Assembly (NCBI RefSeq): GCF_016714285.1
Contig: NZ_JADJNN010000014.1
Location: 62,001 to 126,000, forward strand
Source: Nannocystis sp.
Lineage (GTDB): Bacteria > Myxococcota_A > Polyangia > Nannocystales > Nannocystaceae
Length of the DNA: 64,000 bases
Reading direction: 5' to 3'
Shown here one piece after another: positions 17,773 through 28,452 of this stretch. The notes beneath the pieces were generated by a model. The model was not told where the DNA came from and searched no databases. It was given only the letters and a program-made list of their open reading frames with translations. Position 1 is the first letter of the stretch. Each line of letters opens with the position of its first letter. The position numbers and the translations under genes were made by a program.

Positions 17773-18921
17773 GTGGACCCCGAGGAGCCTGCGCGCGAGG
17801 GGGAGTTCGCGCCACTGCAGGTGGGCCCGCTGCGGGTGTGGCCGCCGGTCGTGCTGGCGCCGATGGCCGGCATCACCAACTACCCGTTTCGGGCGCTGTG
17901 CCGGCGCTTCGGGGCCGGGCTCTACGTCAGCGAGATGATCACGGCGCGGCCGCTGGTGCGGGGTGACGCGGTGAGCCGGCGGCTGGCCGACTTCGGCCCG
18001 GGCGAGGCGCCGCGGAGCCTCCAGCTCTACGGCGTGGACCCGGTCGACATCGGCGCCGCGGTACGCTGGCTGGTGGGGGAGGGGCGGGTCGATCACATCG
18101 ACCTCAACTTCGGCTGTCCGGTGCGCAAGGTGACGCGCAAGGGCGGCGGGGCGGCGATCCCGGTCAAGCGCAATCTGCTCCGGGCGATCGTTCGCGCGGC
18201 GGTGCAGGCCGCGGGCTCGGTGCCAGTGACGATGAAGTTTCGCATCGGAGTCGACGACGATCTGGTGACCTTCGAGACGGCGGGGAAGATCGGCGAGGAC
18301 GAGGGCTGCGCCGCGGTCGGGCTGCACGCGCGCACGGCCAGGCAGGGCTACGGCGGCGAGGCGCGGTGGTCGGCGATCGCCCGGCTCAAGCAGCTCGTGC
18401 GGACGATCCCCGTGCTCGGCAACGGCGACATCTGGGAGGCCGGCGATGCCCTGCGGATGATGCGGAGCACCGGCTGCGACGGGGTGATCGTCGGTCGCGG
18501 CTGCCTCGGGCGGCCGTGGTTGTTTCGCGAGCTGGCGGCGGTGTTTCGCGGCGAGGTCCCGCCCACGCCGCCGGCGCTCGGCGAGGTGTGGGACACGATG
18601 CTGCTGCACGCGCAGGCGCTGTGCGAGTTCCTCGGGGAGGGGTCGGCGATGCGGGCGTTTCGCAAGCACACCGGCTGGTACACGCTGGGCTTCGGGTTGC
18701 CCGGCGAGCTGCGCGGGCGCCTGATGCAGGTCGAGACGCTGGCGCAGCTGCGGGCGCTCGGGGCCGAGGCCGATCGCGGTGAGCCGTTCCCGGTCGCGGC
18801 GCTGCGGGCGGTCCGCGGCAAGGGCTCGCCGCAGGCGGGCGTGAGCCTGCCGCACGGCTATCTCGACGACCTCGAGGACGCGACGCCGCCGGCGCTCGAG
18901 GACGCGGACTCGGGCGGCTGA
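17773..18921 (+). CDS. dusB: tRNA-dihydrouridine synthase, DusB-like
   Basis: A 382-residue flavoenzyme that reduces specific uridines in tRNA using FMN and NADPH. Family motifs: the N-terminal LAPMAGITNYPFRALCR, SLQLYGVDP, the catalytic-cysteine motif NFGCPVRKVTRKGGGAAI (Cys about residue 115), HARTARQGYGG and GNGDIWEAGDAL (FMN phosphate loop), then GVIVGRGCLGRPWLF. The start is GTG 17773; the frame extends upstream to a TTG inside the 10-bp repeats, which I judge noncoding. The C-terminal 40 residues are a family-atypical acidic tail. Confidence 0.93.
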   Translation: MDPEEPAREGEFAPLQVGPLRVWPPVVLAPMAGITNYPFRALCRRFGAGLYVSEMITARPLVRGDAVSRRLADFGPGEAPRSLQLYGVDPVDIGAAVRWLVGEGRVDHIDLNFGCPVRKVTRKGGGAAIPVKRNLLRAIVRAAVQAAGSVPVTMKFRIGVDDDLVTFETAGKIGEDEGCAAVGLHARTARQGYGGEARWSAIARLKQLVRTIPVLGNGDIWEAGDALRMMRSTGCDGVIVGRGCLGRPWLFRELAAVFRGEVPPTPPALGEVWDTMLLHAQALCEFLGEGSAMRAFRKHTGWYTLGFGLPGELRGRLMQVETLAQLRALGAEADRGEPFPVAALRAVRGKGSPQAGVSLPHGYLDDLEDATPPALEDADSGG

Positions 18922-18990
18922 GTCCTCTATCTATATACAAGAGACGCGGGGGCCCCTGCGGCCTTCGTTCACTCGAGCCATCGACATACG

Positions 18991-19030
18991 AAAAGACGCA
19001 GGGGCCGCTTGCACGGCCGCTGCGTCTTTC
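18991..19030. terminator. Bidirectional terminator between dus and VCBS genes
   Basis: The stem AAAGACGCAG/CTGCGTCTTT (10 bp) encloses a GC-rich inner stem GGGCCGC...GGCC. The A-run and T-run at either end make it work in both directions for these convergent genes. Confidence 0.8.
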
Positions 19031-19047
19031 CTTCACACGAGGGCCGC

Positions 19048-21128
19048 TCAGGCCTTGCGGCGGCGGCGGATGCCGAGCAGGCCGAGCAGGGCCAGCGAGC
19101 CGAGCGCGCCGGCGGGCGAGCTGTCGGCGTCGCAGCCGCAGCCGTCGTCGTCGAGCTGGTCGGCGCTTTCGATGGTGTCGGACTCGGTGGCGGTGGCGGT
19201 GGCGGAGGCGGTCCCGGGGTGGCCGTGTCGCTGGCCGAGTTGGTCTCGGTGGGGACGGTGTCCGAGGCCGTCACCGAGTCGGAGGCGCTGGCGCTTTCGG
19301 TCGGCTCGGTGGCGGAGATGGTCCCCTGGGTGTCGGTGTTGGAGGCCGACATCGAGTCGGAGTCGGTGGCGGAGGCGGTGACGGTGACGCCGGAGTCGGT
19401 GGCGTTGGTGTCGGTGGCGGTGGCGGTGGCGGTGTCGGTCTCGGTGGCGCTCTGCGAGTCGCTCTCGGTCGCGGAGCCGCCGATGATGTTGGTCTCCTCG
19501 ACCTTCGTGCACGCCTTGTTGCCGGCGGCGTCGATGGCACACAGGCGGTAGTACAGCACGTCGGCGTCGGGCACCTCGAAGCGGACGCGCCACAGGTACT
19601 CGCCGTACCACTGGCCGGGGAGCGAGATCTTGCCGGGGGTCATGTTGGGATCGGGCGGGAGGTCGTCCTCCCACGACTCGAGGTAGGGGCGGCCGTCCTG
19701 ACCCTTCTCGGCGTCCTGGAAGTCGTGCTGCATCAGCGGCGACTTGTTGTCGTGGCAACGGACGCGGATGACTTCGGTGCCGGGGTAGTCGATGTCGGGG
19801 AGCTTCTCGTAGTTGGGGAAGATCGGGGCGGCCGAGTCGACCGGGATCTCGTCGGTCGCGAGCAGGATCTTCTTCTGCGTCGCGTTCTCGTTCTGGGCCA
19901 TCGCCACGTCGAGCTTGAAGTCCTGGTTGAAGTCGGCGAGCACGATCGAGTAGGTGCCGGCGGACGCGGGCATCTGCTCGAAGGCGGTCTTGTTCGCCGC
20001 GTATTTGCCGCCCGACTCGTAGATCAGGCGGTCGGGGTACTTGATCTGCGCCGTCTCGATGGCGCCCATGACCCAGTCGACCTTGTGGTTGGAGTCGTGG
20101 TCGTAGAAGCCGGCCGAGAAGTCGAAGCTGGAGGGGTTGTCCAGCTTCGGCCACAGCACGTCGGTGCTGTCGGTGAACTTGCCCTTCTTGTCGTTGATGA
20201 GCAGGCGGTTGCGGCCGGAGACGCCGTCGTGCAGCGTCAGCAGGTCCATGAAGCCGTCGTTGGTGAGGTCGATCGCCTCGACGTCGAGCGCGTACTTGCC
20301 CTGGGTGATGTTGCCGGCGGTCGCGTCCACGAAGGTACCGTTGCCGTCGTTGGTGAACAGGAACAGGCTCGCCTTGTCGCCGGCGTAGGCGGAGACGAGG
20401 ATGTCGAGGTCCCAGTCGTTGTCGACGTCGACGAACTCGAGCTCCCACGACCAGCGCACGTGAACGTTGGGCATCTGGGCGAGGGTCACGTCCTCGAACA
20501 TGCCGGTGCCGGGCTCGCCGAACATGCCGGGCTTGTCGGTCTGCGACCACAGGCGGGTGATGCCGCCCTCGGTCTGGGCCACCGAGCCCTCGTCGGTGCC
20601 CCAGTTGGCCAGCAGGATGTCGAGGTCGCCGTCGTAGTCGACGTCGCCGACCTCGACGTCGCCGATGCTGAGCAGGTTCGTGGGGAGGTTCGGGTCCGTC
20701 ACGTTGGTGAAGGCGCCGCCGCCGTCGTTGAGGAAAAGCTGGCTCTGCTGCACCCAGGTGGTGCCGAGGACGATGTCGTTGTCGCCGTCGTAGTCGATGT
20801 CGCGGATCTTGACCGCGCGACCGTTGAAGGTGGCGCCGACGCCGAAGATGTTGCTGCTGACGTCGGTCATCACGCCGGCGTCCTGGATGAACGCCTGCTG
20901 CGCCTGGTCCGACGCGTTGTCACCCTTGTCGTAGCCGGCGCCGTTGGCGAACACGACGTCGATCAGCTTGTCGCCGTTGAGGTCCGCGGCGTCGACCTTG
21001 CTCGACAGCAAGCTGGCGTTCTCGGTGAAGAACGCGTTGTCCTGTTTCCACGGCGCGGCGAAAGCAGTGACGGGGACCAACAGCGATACCAGCAGCGGGG
21101 GGAGGGGGACGTAACGAAGACGGCGCAT
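19048..21128 (-). CDS. Secreted FG-GAP/VCBS repeat protein with MYXO-CTERM tail (apparent frameshift)
   Basis: An N-terminal signal (RLRYVPLPPLLVSLLVPVTAFAA) precedes FG-GAP/VCBS beta-propeller repeats with calcium-type loops (DLNGDKLIDVV, DIDYDGDNDIVLG, DVDYDGDLDILLAN, DVDNDWDLDILVS, DLTNDGFMDLLTL), a domain with two cysteines, and a long Ser/Thr/Asp/Ala linker. The tail DDDGCGCDADSSPAGALGS followed by a hydrophobic stretch and RRRRKA is a MYXO-CTERM surface-sorting signal. It is in a different frame from the linker. The switch falls at the CCCGGGG run (19213-19219), where one extra base restores a continuous protein of about 693 residues. Without it the frame runs to 18969 with an implausible tail. 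Convergent with dus. Confidence 0.8.
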
Positions 21129-21568
21129 GCCGCCTCAATATCACGGCTCACGCGGGCCGGGCGAACGAAACACCCGTGCCGGCCGGCCAACCACTGCGCC
21201 GTGGCGCGCCGGCGCGGGCCGTGGCGCGCCTGGCGTGCACGCGCGCCGCGTGTCCCTCGTGAAGTGGGCTGTGGCTTGCGGGGTCGCAGCGGCGCGCGCG
21301 CGACGAGCTTGAGGAGACCGCAGCGAGGAGGCGCGCGTGATGTGCAGCGATGCCGCGAGACCCCGCGCGCGAGGCCCCACATCGGCGCGCGAGTGAGGCC
21401 AGGCGGCCGCGTGCTGCTCGAGCAATGCCCGAGGTCGGGGGCGAAATGACATGCACACCGAGCTCGCTGCATGTCGTGAGTCGCGAGCGGGTGACCAGCG
21501 AATCCGCATCGGCATCGTGATCGCGACGCGACGTCGGACACGATGCGGTGGGGCGACAGGCGGAGCGC

Positions 21569-21588
21569 ACCTGTCCCAAGGGACGGGT
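21569..21588. repeat. Dispersed hairpin family, intergenic copy
   Basis: ACCTGTCCCAAGGGACGGGT: the arms ACC-GTCC and GGAC-GGT pair around a CAAG loop. It stands in a gene-free region, distant from either flanking gene. Confidence 0.6.
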
Positions 21589-22107
21589 GAGGCATCGCGG
21601 GTCGGCGCGGGGTCTGGGGGGCCGCGACGCGAGATTTCTTTGGCGCCGGCCGTAATATTTTGGAGGGCGCGACCTGCGTGTGATCTCGGGGGCCCGGGTC
21701 CCCCATGGTTGTTGCGGATCGTCATCGAGGCCCGACGCGGCTCGTGCGATCACTCGAGTCGCGGCGACAGCATTGCGTCGTGGGCTTCGCGAATCGGCCG
21801 GATCGGGGCTTTCCTCGCATCGGTAGCGATGGCGAGAAAGGGCCCATCGTTGCCCGTATAACGGTGTTTGCGGCGGAGGCCTGGGGCTGTCCGGGGAGTG
21901 CGGGCCAGGGTTTTCGTCAAATCCTCGCGGTCCGCCACGGTTTGTGGGAAGTGTGGCGGTGCGGCCTGCGGCGGCGCTCGACCGAGGCGAGCGAAGGTTT
22001 CACTTCGGGCGGCGCTGTGCCATAAAGGGGCGCGCGTGGGCCCCGTGGCTCACAGGCAGGCAAGACCCCCAAGCTTCGCTGAACCGCAGCGAAGCGACGT
22101 CCCAACC

Positions 22108-22156
22108 ATCTTCCCGCAGATCCATCTTCCGCGGATCCACCTTCCCGCGGATCCAC
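22108..22156. repeat. Three 15-16 bp direct repeats upstream of the OmpA-like gene
   Basis: Three near-identical copies of ATCTTCCCGCGGATCC lie head to tail about 60-110 bases before the porin start. They could be an operator or part of the 5' untranslated leader. Confidence 0.7.
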
Positions 22157-22218
22157 GCACGGAGCACACGTCCGGGTCGCGTCCCGTGTTCCGACTTTTC
22201 CCCCGAGGAGAGACGACA

Positions 22219-23914
22219 ATGAGCAGCTTTCGTGTTGGACTTGGAGCTTCACTGATCGCAGGGCTGGTGTCCCTGCCGGCATCGGCGGCGCAGACGCCCG
22301 GCGATGCGGGTGCGGCTCCGCCTCCGGCGGCCGAACCAGCAGGCGCACCAGCAGGCACACCGGCACCCGCAGCGGGCGCCGATGCCAGCGCTCCGGCGCC
22401 AGCGCCCACCCCAGAGGGTCCGGCGGCAGGCGCCACTGTGGAGGTCGGCACCGACGGGGCCAACGCGCAGGCCGACAAGAGCGGCGGCGTCGGCATGGGC
22501 GGCACGGTCCGCTCGGGCACCGATAAGTGCCAGAACCGAACCGACGAGAAGTGGATCCGCCGCTGCCGACCCGAGCGCAACATGTTCGAGCTCGGCATCT
22601 TTGGCGGCATCATGTTCCCGGCCTCGGGCCTGGTGCTCAACAAGGGCGGCATCAACGACGGCCCCCCGGGCTCTCACGAGCTGTTCGACGCGGAGCAGCA
22701 GCGGGACTCGATCCGGGCCATCAACGCCGGGGAGCCGGGCGCGCAGGAGTTCTACAAGCCGTACAAGAAGGTCGCGCCGGAGATCGGCCTGCGCTTCGCC
22801 TGGTACCCGCTCGCCTTCCTCGGCGGTGAAATCGAAGGCGGCGTCATGCCGACGATGACCGTGCCGCCCGACGGCTCGGCCGGCGGTCGCGCGACGCTGT
22901 TCAACTTCCGCGGTCACGTGATCGGCCAGCTGCCGTTCTGGCGGATCGCTCCGTTCATCCTCGTCGGCGGCGGCTTGCTGGGCACCAGCGGCGCGCTGGG
23001 CAGCGACGTCGACCCGGCGACGCACTTCGGCGGCGGTGTGAAGTTCTACATCACCCACCGCTTCATGATGCGCCTCGACGTGCGCGACGTGGTCGCGGCC
23101 CGCCTGCGCGTCGACGCCGGCGCGACCAACTATCCCGAGGTCCTGCTCGGCTTCTCGCTGACGCTGAACCGCAAGCCGCCCGCTGCCGAACGCCGAGAAG
23201 GACAGCGACGGCGACGGCTTCCTCGACAACGCCGACTCGTGTCCGGTCGAGCCCGGCATCGCGCCGGATGGGTGCCCGGAGCGCGACCGCGACGGCGACG
23301 GCTTCATGGACAGCCAGGACGCGTGCCCGGATGTCCCCGGCATCGCGCCAGACGGCTGCCCCGAGAAGGACCGCGACGGCGACGGCTTCCTCGACAGCGT
23401 CGACAAGTGCCCGGACGACCCGGGTGTCGAGCCCGATGGTTGCCCGATCCCCGACACCGACGGCGACGGCATCCTCGACCCCGAGGACAAGTGCCCGACG
23501 GTGCCCGAGACCAAGAACGGCTATCAGGACGAGGACGGCTGCCCGGACGAGATCCCGATGCAGCTGGCCAAGTTCACCGGCACGATCAAGGGCATCTACT
23601 TCGACCTCGACAAGGACACGATCAAGCCGAAGTCGAAGCCGGTCCTCGACCGCGCGGTGGCTGTGCTCAACGAGTTCAACACCATCCGCATCGAGATCAG
23701 CGGCCACACCGACAGCACCGGCTCGGTCGCGTACAACAAGGACCTCTCGGGTCGCCGCGCGGCCTCGGTCAAGCGCTACCTGGTCGAGCACGGCGTCGAG
23801 ACGGCCCGCATCGAGACCCGCGGCGCGGGTCCGGACGAGCCGGTCGACACCAACAAGACCGCTGCGGGTCGGGCCAAGAACCGCCGCATCGAGTTCACGA
23901 TCCTCGTGCAATAG
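22219..23914 (+). CDS. OmpA-family outer membrane protein with thrombospondin-3-like repeats (apparent frameshift)
   Basis: A signal peptide (MSSFRVGLGASLIAGLVSLP, cut after SAA) is followed by a Pro/Ala linker, a beta-barrel-like region with alternating hydrophobics (about 110-320), several calcium-type DGDGFLD...CPDxPGxxPDGCP repeats and a peptidoglycan-binding OmpA domain (IYFDLDKDTIKPKSKPVLD; EISGHTDSTGS; NKDLSGRRAASVKRYL; GRAKNRRIEF). It links outer membrane to wall. The barrel frame and repeat frame differ by one base near 23181-23190: LNRKPPAA must join NAEKDSDGDGF, which needs one base removed or two added. GAGGAG ribosome site at 22205. A terminator follows. Confidence 0.85.
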
Positions 23915-23951
23915 CAGCCGTCCCGGTGCCTTCGAGCACGCAGGGTTCCAG

Positions 23952-23994
23952 AGCGCCACTGCCCGGCTGTGCCGGCGGTGGCGCTGCTCGTTTT
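23952..23994 (+). terminator. Rho-independent terminator after OmpA-like gene
   Basis: Stem AGCGCCAC/GTGGCGCT with a GC-rich inner loop, followed by GCTCGTTTT. Confidence 0.8.
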
Positions 23995-24157
23995 GCCGTG
24001 TGCATCGGCGGCCGCGCTTGTGGACTGAGACCGCGGGCAAAGCTCGTTCGTAAGCTCGCGGCAGTCGTCTGCGAGGGCACCAATTCCTGTCGCTCCCGCG
24101 CGCTTTCCCCTACACTCGGCCCGCTGGCCCTCGGCGGCCGCACGAAAGAGAAACCCC

Positions 24158-24805
24158 ATGAACCTCCGCAGCAGATTTGCCTGGGTCCGCGTCGCCGGAC
24201 TCGCCTCCGTACTCGTCTCCTCGGCGGGCTTAACCGCGTGTGACAGCGGTGCCAGCGACGCCAAGGACGCGAAGAAGGCCGAGCCGGTGAAGGCGGCCGA
24301 GCCGGTGAAGGCGGCCGAGCCCGTGAAGACGGAGCCCGTGAAGACGGAGCCCGTGAAGACCGACCCGCCCGCCGACGTGAAGGCGGCCGACACCGCGGGC
24401 GACGTGAAGGCGGCCGACACCGCGGGTGCCGCGGCGGACGTGAAGCCCGCGGATGCCGCGGCCGACACGAAGCCTGCCGACACCAAGCCCGCCGACACCA
24501 AGCCCGCGGACACCAAGCCCGATCCGAAGGCCGCCACGCCCAAGGCGCCGGCGATCGACGGCAAGCCGCTCTACGAGGCGAAGTGCAAGGTGTGCCACGC
24601 CGCGGACGGCAAGGGCACCGAGGCGATGAAGAAGAACAACATCCCTGACCTCAGCGACAAGGGCTGGCAGGGCAAGCACAGCAAGGCCGTGGTGGTGAAG
24701 GCCATCACCGACGGCATCGATGGCACCAAGATGAAGGCCTTCAAGGACAAGTTCAAGGCCGAGGAGATCGACGCGATCGCGGCCTACGTCAAGAAGCTGA
24801 AGTAG
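24158..24805 (+). CDS. Lipoprotein monohaem cytochrome c
   Basis: A 215-residue electron carrier anchored in the cell envelope. The signal ends in GLTACDSG (lipobox LTAC). Residues about 37-128 are a low-complexity linker with repeats of EPVKAA/EPVKT, DVKAADTAG and DTKPA. The haem domain (about 135-215) starts YEAKCKVCHAADGKG, with the CxxCH haem-binding site at residues about 143-147, and has the class-I fold helices and a C-terminal IDAIAAYVKKLK helix. The likely axial methionine is in GTKMKAF. No oxidase or reductase gene is adjacent. A strong terminator follows. Confidence 0.92.
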   Translation: MNLRSRFAWVRVAGLASVLVSSAGLTACDSGASDAKDAKKAEPVKAAEPVKAAEPVKTEPVKTEPVKTDPPADVKAADTAGDVKAADTAGAAADVKPADAAADTKPADTKPADTKPADTKPDPKAATPKAPAIDGKPLYEAKCKVCHAADGKGTEAMKKNNIPDLSDKGWQGKHSKAVVVKAITDGIDGTKMKAFKDKFKAEEIDAIAAYVKKLK

Positions 24806-24828
24806 GCGCGCTGACTCGCGTGTGCTGC

Positions 24829-24866
24829 AACGGCCGGCGCCGCCCTCGGGCGACCCGGCCGTTTTA
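24829..24866 (+). terminator. Rho-independent terminator after cytochrome gene
   Basis: Stem AACGGCCGG/CCGGCCGTT (9 bp) with TTTT after it. Two CAGGCCTGCT repeats follow just beyond. Confidence 0.85.
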
Positions 24867-24886
24867 GCAGGCCTGCTCAGGCCTGC

Positions 24887-25991
24887 TCAGGCATCCGCGC
24901 CGGGCAGCAGCAGCGTGAAGCGGACGCCGAGGCCCGCGTTCTCGGCGACGATGCTGCCGCCGTGCTGCTCGGCGATGCGGGCCGCGATCGAGAGGCCGAG
25001 GCCGGTGCCCTGGCTGTCGCTGTAGAACGGCGCGAACAGGCGGGCGCGCTCGACCTCGGGCAGCGGCGGGCCGTCGTTCTCGAGGATCAGGCTGGCCTCG
25101 CCGCCGCGGACCGCGACCGCGACGCGCAGGACGCCGCCGCGGGGACCGAGCGCCTTGAACGCGTTGACGGCGATGTTGAGCGCGAGCCCGGCGAGCTGGT
25201 CGGCGTCGCCGCGCACGAGCACAGGCTCCGGCGGCAGCGCGAGCTCGAGGCGGACCTGCTTCTGCGCCGCCTCGGCGCGGGTCAGCTCGGCGGTGCGTTC
25301 GGCGACGCGGCGCAGGTCGAGGCGCACCAGCTCGCTCGGGCCCGGTCGCGCGAACGACAGGAAGCGCTCGCAGATCCGCGACAGGCGATCGATCTCCTTG
25401 CGATGGATCTCCCACAGCCCGCGCTCCTCGGCCTCGACGGGGATCAGCGGGTCGATCACCTCGGCGGTGCCGGCGAGCGCGTGCAGCGGGTTCTTGATCT
25501 CGTGGGCGATGCCGGCGACGACCTCGCCGAGCGCGCTCAGGCGCCCGGCCTGGACCAGCTGCGCGACCAGCCGCTGCTGCTCGCGCAGCGCGGCCTGCAG
25601 CTCGCGTCGGCGTCGTCGCTCGAGCTCGGCGAGGTAGCCCGCGGTCCCGCCGACCGCGTTGTAGAGCAGGATCTCGAGCGCCTTCTCGAGGCCGCCCGCG
25701 GGGTCGTGGTGGTGCTGGCCGATAGCGAAGGCGTGCGGCAAGTACACCAGCGAGGTCAGCAGCGCCGCCCCCAGGCCGCCGCGCAGCCCGTGGCGGAACG
25801 CGGCGGCGACGATCGGCAGGTAGTACATGCGCCGCAGGACGTCGTGGGCCCAGTCAAGCTCGTGGCTGGTGCCGTAGTGCAGCGCCGTGATCGCGGCGAT
25901 CGGCAGCCAGACCAGCAGGGTCGTGCGCCCGCCGAACATGCGGGCCTCGGCCTGGCCTGAGAGACCTGTCGCATCGGACATGCCCTGAAGG

Positions 25992-26011
<20 letters not shown>
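24887..26011 (-). CDS. Sensor histidine kinase partnered with the NtrC-type regulator
   Basis: A 374-residue kinase with three or four membrane segments in its first third (TTLLVWLPIAAITALHYGTS; RRMYYLPIVAAAFRHGLRGG; AALLTSLVYLPHAF), then a coiled coil, HisKA with phospho-acceptor His in GIAHEIKNPLHALAG, and HATPase boxes (LALNIAVNAFKALG, LENDGPPL, GTGLGLSIAARIAEQHGG). The start ATG 26011 is preceded by GGAG in GGAGAAGC and overlaps the end of the response-regulator gene by 20 bases, indicating translational coupling. ATG 25981 is an alternative. A hairpin-family copy covers the overlap and N-terminus. The pair form a two-component system acting on sigma-54 promoters. Confidence 0.9.
25963..25997. 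repeat. Hairpin-family copy at regulator/kinase gene junction
   Basis: GACCTGTCG, CGGACATGC and the hairpin CCCTGA-AGG-TCAGGG fall together across the stop of the NtrC-like gene and the first codons of the kinase gene. The match to the family is partial. Confidence 0.45.
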
Positions 26012-27383
<1,372 letters not shown>

Positions 27384-27505
27384 GGTACGCCGGACGTCGC
27401 GGACACACGCTCGCCGGCATCCTCACGCGAGCGTCAGCGGTCGGCCGCTGGTTTGCGGCCTGCCAGCGCAAGGCGCGCGGACGAACCATGGTATGTCCGC
27501 CCGCA

Positions 27506-28138
27506 ATGAGCGCGACCATCGTGGGCATCGCGGGCGGGAGCGGCTCCGGCAAGACGACCATCGCCCGCAAGATCGCCGAGGCGCTGCCCAGCGAGGGCGT
27601 CGGGATCATCGAGCACGACGCCTACTACCGCGACCGCCAGGACCTCAGCTTCGAGGACCGCTGCCAGCTCAACTTCGACCACCCGGAGTCGCTGGAGACC
27701 GAGCTGCTGGTCGAGCAGATCATCGCGCTCAAGGCCGGCAAGCGGGTCGCGGTGCCGGTCTACGACTTCAAGACCCACCGCCGCACCGATGAGCCTCGCT
27801 GGCTCGATCCCAAGCCGGTGGTGATCGTCGAGGGCATCCTGGCCCTGGTCGACGCCAAGCTGCGGGCCGAGCTCGACATCAAGATCTTCGTCGACACCGA
27901 CCCCGACATCCGCATCTTTCGCCGCATCCGCCGGGACATCGAGCAGCGCGGCCGCACCTTCGAGTCGGTCCGCGAGCAGTACTACCGCCACGTGCGGCCG
28001 ATGCACCTCCAATTCGTGGAGCCCTCCAAGCGCCGGGCGGACCTCATCATCCCCGAGGGTGGCGACAACCGCGTCGCCCTCGACCTCGTCGTCTCGAAGC
28101 TGCGAAACATCATCGACCGCGCTCGCGAGCTGCGCTGA
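27506..28138 (+). CDS. udk: Uridine kinase
   Basis: A 210-residue cytosolic enzyme that phosphorylates uridine (and cytidine) in pyrimidine salvage. Motifs: P-loop GIAGGSGSGKTTIARKI, then EHDAYYRDRQDLSFEDR, NFDHPESLETELLVEQI, VPVYDFKTHRRTDE, VVIVEGILALVDAKLR, KIFVDTDPDIRIFRRIRRD, which are the standard Udk order. The start ATG 27506 (MSATIVGIAGG) is chosen because it places the P-loop at the usual distance; the frame also allows ATG 27488. Confidence 0.94.
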   Translation: MSATIVGIAGGSGSGKTTIARKIAEALPSEGVGIIEHDAYYRDRQDLSFEDRCQLNFDHPESLETELLVEQIIALKAGKRVAVPVYDFKTHRRTDEPRWLDPKPVVIVEGILALVDAKLRAELDIKIFVDTDPDIRIFRRIRRDIEQRGRTFESVREQYYRHVRPMHLQFVEPSKRRADLIIPEGGDNRVALDLVVSKLRNIIDRARELR

Positions 28139-28452
28139 CTGGCGCGTTGGCGCCGCGCTGAGGCGCCGAGGCCCGCGCCGAGGCTCGCGCTGAGGCCCGC
28201 GTTGGGTCGCGGCCCGACCGGTCCCTTGGGACATGTCGCAGCTTCGCCAGACCGGGCGCGGAAGTCGGGCGTTCGCTGCCCCCGCGAGAGCACGGGCGCC
28301 TGCGCGCCGCGCGATGAACTACGTTCGCCGCGACGACTCGAGGCCCGCTGCGGCGAGCCCCAGCGGCGTCGCTGTAGATCATCGCGGCGCAGGCGTGCGA
28401 TGCTCCCGCGTTCGCGTCGTTGCATGTTCGCGTCGTTGCATGTGAGGTGATT
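28139..28452. other. Intergenic region with hairpin copy and 16-bp tandem repeat
   Basis: No gene is recognised. It contains GCGCCGAGGC/GCGCTGAGGC-like repeats (28150-28200), one hairpin-family copy, and at 28411-28442 two perfect tandem copies of TTCGCGTCGTTGCATG just before the next gene. Confidence 0.7.
28216..28237. repeat. Dispersed hairpin family, intergenic copy
   Basis: GACCGGTCCCTTGGGACATGTC: GTCCC/GGGAC and the outer GAC/GTC pair around TT. Another copy of the GTCC/GGACATGTC arm type. Confidence 0.6.

Larger units (their letters stand above)
21129..22218. other. 1.1-kb intergenic region without a recognisable gene
   Basis: Overlapping frames here give only Arg/Ala/Pro-rich products, and I support none as protein coding. 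It contains one hairpin-family copy (21569-21588) and, at 22108-22156, three near-direct repeats of CTTCCCGCGGATCCA shortly before the porin gene. No RNA family is recognised. It may contain the promoters of both flanking divergent genes. Confidence 0.6.

Noticed and set aside
21148..21753. Overlapping open frames in the 1.1-kb gap
   Set aside because: The products are Arg/Ala/Pro-biased without domains, signals or ribosome sites.
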